Virus record (IMG/VR): IMGVR_UViG_3300022539_000260
Location: 1 to 33,230 of that record
Source of the DNA: a virus
Reading direction: 5' to 3' (one strand)
DNA: 33,230 nucleotides
Under the pieces are notes generated by a model. That model was not told the origin of the DNA, searched no databases, and was given only the letters and a program-made list of their open reading frames with translations. Position numbers and translations under genes: made by a program. Every line of letters begins with the position of its first letter. Positions within the stretch are counted from its first letter, which is position 1. Below, one piece after another: positions 30,948 to 33,230 of the stretch.

Positions 30948-31417
30948 TTTTCTTTCCTTAATTTAGGGTCAACGTATTCCAACCTTATTACCTGTTCTGG
31001 CCTGCTATCGGCTTCGCCGGCCAGGAACTCACTTAATCGGATAAGCGTATCTACATCCCTGAATTGGGGCTTCAACTTTGTTATTGCTATTGAATGCTGC
31101 TGATTACAATTGGGGCATATTACTTCAATACTACCCTTTAGCCATTGTGCCCATACAGCCTTAGCCGATTCGACCAGCTTCAAGTCTTTGACCTTATCCC
31201 TGATTATAGCCGTATCGTTCTTTTTGGCAAGGGCAAGAGCGTTTTTATCATCTCGTTCTATGACCCGTTTCTGCCAACCAAAGGCCTTGCTCCATTTAAC
31301 CAATGATTGCACTGAAACGTTAAATTCCCGACCAACCTTTGCTAAACTGCGTTTCTCCCCCAATTTGTAGTAATACTCAAAGGCTTCTCGATGGCGCAAG
31401 GTCTCTATCATTCCCAT
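30944..31417 (-). CDS. Terminase small subunit-like DNA-binding protein
   Basis: 157 residues. N-terminal HTH (REAFEYYYKLGEKRSLAKVG then REFNVSVQSLVKWSKAFGW) typical of small terminases, followed by helices, a CPNC zinc-type pair with a later H, and a helical end. Lies three genes before the large subunit. It would bind the packaging site. Assignment is by HTH and position. Confidence 0.7.
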   Translation of the reverse strand: MGMIETLRHREAFEYYYKLGEKRSLAKVGREFNVSVQSLVKWSKAFGWQKRVIERDDKNALALAKKNDTAIIRDKVKDLKLVESAKAVWAQWLKGSIEVICPNCNQQHSIAITKLKPQFRDVDTLIRLSEFLAGEADSRPEQVIRLEYVDPKLRKEK

Positions 31418-31434
31418 ATTCCTGTTTTAATAAA

Positions 31435-31547
31435 AGGGCGGACAGGATTCGAACCTGCAACTGCCAGCCACGTTGGGGCATTCCCGCTTACGCTGACACG
31501 GTAATCTTTGCCTACCGCTGCTTCTTCTATACACCGGCCACCGCCCT
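31435..31547 (-). tRNA. tRNA-like element, atypical cloverleaf
   Basis: AGGGCGG (31547-31541) pairs perfectly with CCGCCCU at the other end (31441-31435). Next to it is a standard T arm, GCAGG-UUCGAAU-CCUGU. At 113 bases it is about 35 longer than a normal tRNA. Inside, CGGUA/UACCG makes a five-bp stem around GGCAAAGAU, an unsuitable anticodon loop with no U33. A long variable-arm-like stem (CAGC...GCUG with GGG/CCC) precedes the T arm. A clear D arm and anticodon are not visible. CCA is not encoded. It could be a degenerate or intron-bearing tRNA or a tRNA mimic. Confidence 0.45.
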
Positions 31548-31650
31548 TATAATCTTTTCAAATATTGCCCCGCCCCGGCAAGTCCGTTTTATCTGGCTTA
31601 CATCCGTTTACACCATACCAGAGCGGAGCATTTCGCTGGGGTCAGCAGCA

Positions 31651-32226
31651 TTAAGTTATCGCTTTTCGTGCATCGCCGATATTGTTATACATCATCGACT
31701 TTACTATTGGCGCAGTAATCTCAGCATCGGGCAAGGTTGCAATCTCACGCAAGGTTTTCTCCCTGCCTTCTTTATCTGCCTGTCGCTTGTTGGCCTCTTT
31801 CTTTTTGCTTCGATTCACAAGCAATAATACAATGCCTTCAAGCAAAGATAAACCCAAAAGTATTGGAGCCGCATAAGGATTCCAAGAGGTTGAAGCGGTG
31901 GTTCCGGCTTTGGCTAATCGAACATAATTACCAAACCCATCATCTTCTATCATACCCGCATCCTGAAGAGCCTTTGCAAAAACTAACATCTGCGGTTGAA
32001 CTCTATCTATTTCCTCATTTGCTTTATCAATTTTAACTGCAAGCTCTTCCTTAATTATCCCCTCTAACTTAAGCAAATCAATGATGTCGCCCATCTCTTT
32101 CTGATAGGTATCCACCTTTTCCGAAAACAACATTGCTTTCTTAGAAAAAGTCTGCACATCTCTTGCTTCTGGTAGACACCCCACCGGCATTACCAGTAAC
32201 ACCATACATAAAATTAGCTTTTTCAT
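31651..32226 (-). CDS. Lipoprotein with coiled coil and C-terminal membrane helix
   Basis: 191 residues from ATG 32226 (AAAGGAAA upstream). Signal with lipobox: MKKLILCMVLLVMPVGC. The mature part has a helical Asp/Glu/Lys-rich region (about residues 30-100), then Ala/Gly and a hydrophobic stretch (APILLGLSLLEGIVLLLVN), then a basic RSKKKEANKRQADKEGREK tail. Placed in the envelope with both lipid and helix anchoring. Possible lysis or superinfection exclusion role; no family recognised. The 31548-31650 gap downstream has only small hairpins such as TTGCC/GGCAA. Confidence 0.65.
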   Translation of the reverse strand: MKKLILCMVLLVMPVGCLPEARDVQTFSKKAMLFSEKVDTYQKEMGDIIDLLKLEGIIKEELAVKIDKANEEIDRVQPQMLVFAKALQDAGMIEDDGFGNYVRLAKAGTTASTSWNPYAAPILLGLSLLEGIVLLLVNRSKKKEANKRQADKEGREKTLREIATLPDAEITAPIVKSMMYNNIGDARKAIT

Positions 32227-32274
32227 TCTACATTTCCTTTCAAAATAAAATTGTTTCGTTTTCAACAATGTCCT

Positions 32275-32280
32275 ATTATA
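32275..32280 (-). promoter_or_regulatory. Possible promoter -10 box
   Basis: Perfect TATAAT on the minus strand about 50 bases before the lipoprotein ATG, in an AT-rich gap. No good -35 box is visible, so this is weak. The gap 32227-32356 otherwise holds no gene. Confidence 0.35.
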
Positions 32281-32356
32281 TAAGTAAATCGGCAAAAGTG
32301 ATACGAAAATCCTTCCTTTTTCAAAAAAATATCAGAGGTTCTTCATCGGTCTCCTT

Positions 32357-32563
32357 TCAGGGCTTGCTCAAGAACTCTCCGATTTCAGTTATAAGCCCTG
32401 ATTGTGAATTGTTTTTACATTCTATATTAGGCAAAGCAGCTTGCAATAATGCTTTCAGTCGCTTGTTCTTGGCTCGGAGTTGCTTTACGTCTTTCCATAA
32501 ACATAAATCCCCATCACGACAAAGATGAATCAAGCCTCTATTGCTGGCTTTATATCTGTCCAT
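32357..32563 (-). CDS. Small coiled-coil protein
   Basis: 68 residues. WKDVKQLRAKNKRLKALLQA is a short basic coiled coil. AGGAG in the methyltransferase tail precedes the ATG, so it is probably coupled to that gene. Function unknown. Confidence 0.6.
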   Translation of the reverse strand: MDRYKASNRGLIHLCRDGDLCLWKDVKQLRAKNKRLKALLQAALPNIECKNNSQSGLITEIGEFLSKP

Positions 32564-32565
32564 TG

Positions 32566-33230
32566 TCAGTCTCCTTTCTCAAATAAAGCCATTTGGCCTG
32601 CCTTTTGCTCTTGGACGGGCACGCCTGTATCTACCGCCTCAAGTCTCTGGCGGGCGATTTCACAATACTTCTCGGATATGTCTATGCCAATATATCTACG
32701 GCCTAACTTTTTGGCGGCTACGCAGGTAGTGCCAGAGCCGCAGAAGGGGTCGAGGATGAGGCCGTTTTCTTGAGTACACAACCCTATCAGTCTCAAAACT
32801 AATTTCAGCGGCGTCATTGCCGGGTGTCCATATCTATCTTCGTTAAAATAATATCCTTCCCCGGGCCAGCGTATATCTTCCCATAAATCTGGAGACCAAG
32901 TATGAGAAATGTTTTTGGCGGAGGTTAAAACCGAGCGATATTGCAACGAAAAACCATTAATTCGGTTATGGCTAAAAGCACCCATTTTTACAATGATTAA
33001 CTTGGACCCGGGCAGGTTATTCCACCAAGGCAATAGTATTTTAGCTGAACTGCCCAAAATAAGCTGTATTGAATCTGAAAGTTTAGTAAATTGCTCAAGC
33101 AACAATATTATCCCGTTCTCGTATTCCTGTGGCGTTAGCTTGTCGGTAGAATTTGCATAGTTTATGCCTACGTTGTACGGTGGGTCAGTCAGCACCAAAT
33201 CCACACAGTTATCAGGCCAGTCCTTCATAA
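32566..33230 (-). CDS. DNA methyltransferase, beta-class, N-terminus at window edge
   Basis: 220 residues from the first ATG (33228); the frame is open to the edge and the usual N-terminal strand of the family is not present, so it is probably cut. Motif IV DLVLTDPPYNVGINY at about residue 9-23. The conserved HPAMTPLKLVLRLI precedes the SAM site LDPFCGSGTTCVAAKKLG and RRYIGIDI. Beta-class order, N4-cytosine or N6-adenine type. Probably protects phage DNA or marks it for packaging or regulation. A second, different methyltransferase lies at 2915-3862. Confidence 0.85.
   Translation of the reverse strand, partial: MKDWPDNCVDLVLTDPPYNVGINYANSTDKLTPQEYENGIILLLEQFTKLSDSIQLILGSSAKILLPWWNNLPGSKLIIVKMGAFSHNRINGFSLQYRSVLTSAKNISHTWSPDLWEDIRWPGEGYYFNEDRYGHPAMTPLKLVLRLIGLCTQENGLILDPFCGSGTTCVAAKKLGRRYIGIDISEKYCEIARQRLEAVDTGVPVQEQKAGQMALFEKGD

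Noticed and set aside
31339-31827. 162-codon plus-strand frame
   Set aside because: Runs over the tRNA-like element and the lipoprotein gene; composition typical of a false frame over a tRNA.
1-33230. CRISPR array
   Set aside because: No regularly spaced direct repeats were seen; the repeats present are pairs at gene starts or from gene duplication.

Overview
The window is a siphophage-type genome segment (free phage or prophage). Nearly everything lies on the minus strand, so the gene order reads from right to left. A complete HK97-style virion module is recognisable by sequence: small and large terminase, a portal fused to a MuF-like minor head protein, prohead protease, major capsid protein, a long stretch of decoration or structural proteins, connector, head closure, HK97-gp10-like protein, tail terminator, three tail-tube-like proteins, a two-frame tail chaperone, a short tape measure, and tail-tip or adhesin proteins. 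No integrase, replication gene, repressor or endolysin was recognised. The host is bacterial. A pseudopilin with a prepilin N-terminus and a small secreted protein hint at a Planctomycetes/Phycisphaerae-like host, but this is inference from protein style only.

Layout. 33.2-30.5 kb: DNA methyltransferase (cut by the window end), small genes, a lipoprotein, an odd tRNA-like element and the small terminase. 30.6-23.5 kb: packaging and head genes. 23.5-16.5 kb: four sets of decoration-like genes, three of them tandem paralogue families, mixed with small genes including a coiled-coil/TM protein. 16.5-6.4 kb: beta-helix protein, connector, tail and tail-tip genes, tightly packed with TAATG, ATGA or GTGA overlaps. 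6.4-3.9 kb: a plus-strand island facing the tail operon. It has its own sigma70-like promoters, a heavily structured RNA stretch, an EDxHD/DUF559-type nuclease with a small basic protein, a pseudopilin and a secreted protein. 3.9-2.5 kb: a minus-strand methyltransferase overlapping a PD-(D/E)XK-like protein. 2.4-0 kb: short accessory genes behind a leader that looks like a transcription attenuator.

Regulation is the most unusual part. A promoter at about 2.4 kb would start a transcript exactly at one arm of a 16-bp helix (two G.U pairs) that interleaves with an 11-bp intrinsic terminator just before the first gene. A sister promoter with the same core lies in front of the methyltransferase at 3.9 kb. 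A divergent plus-strand promoter there is followed about 70 bases later by a terminator, suggesting a small RNA or attenuated leader. The tail chaperone has an A9 slippery run joining two frames. The first of three LamG-like paralogues has an in-frame stop followed by codons resembling the C-terminus its sisters still carry.

The two window ends, if joined, would close the left-edge gene with an ATGA overlap onto the methyltransferase ATG. This is compatible with a circular or circularly permuted genome but unproven.
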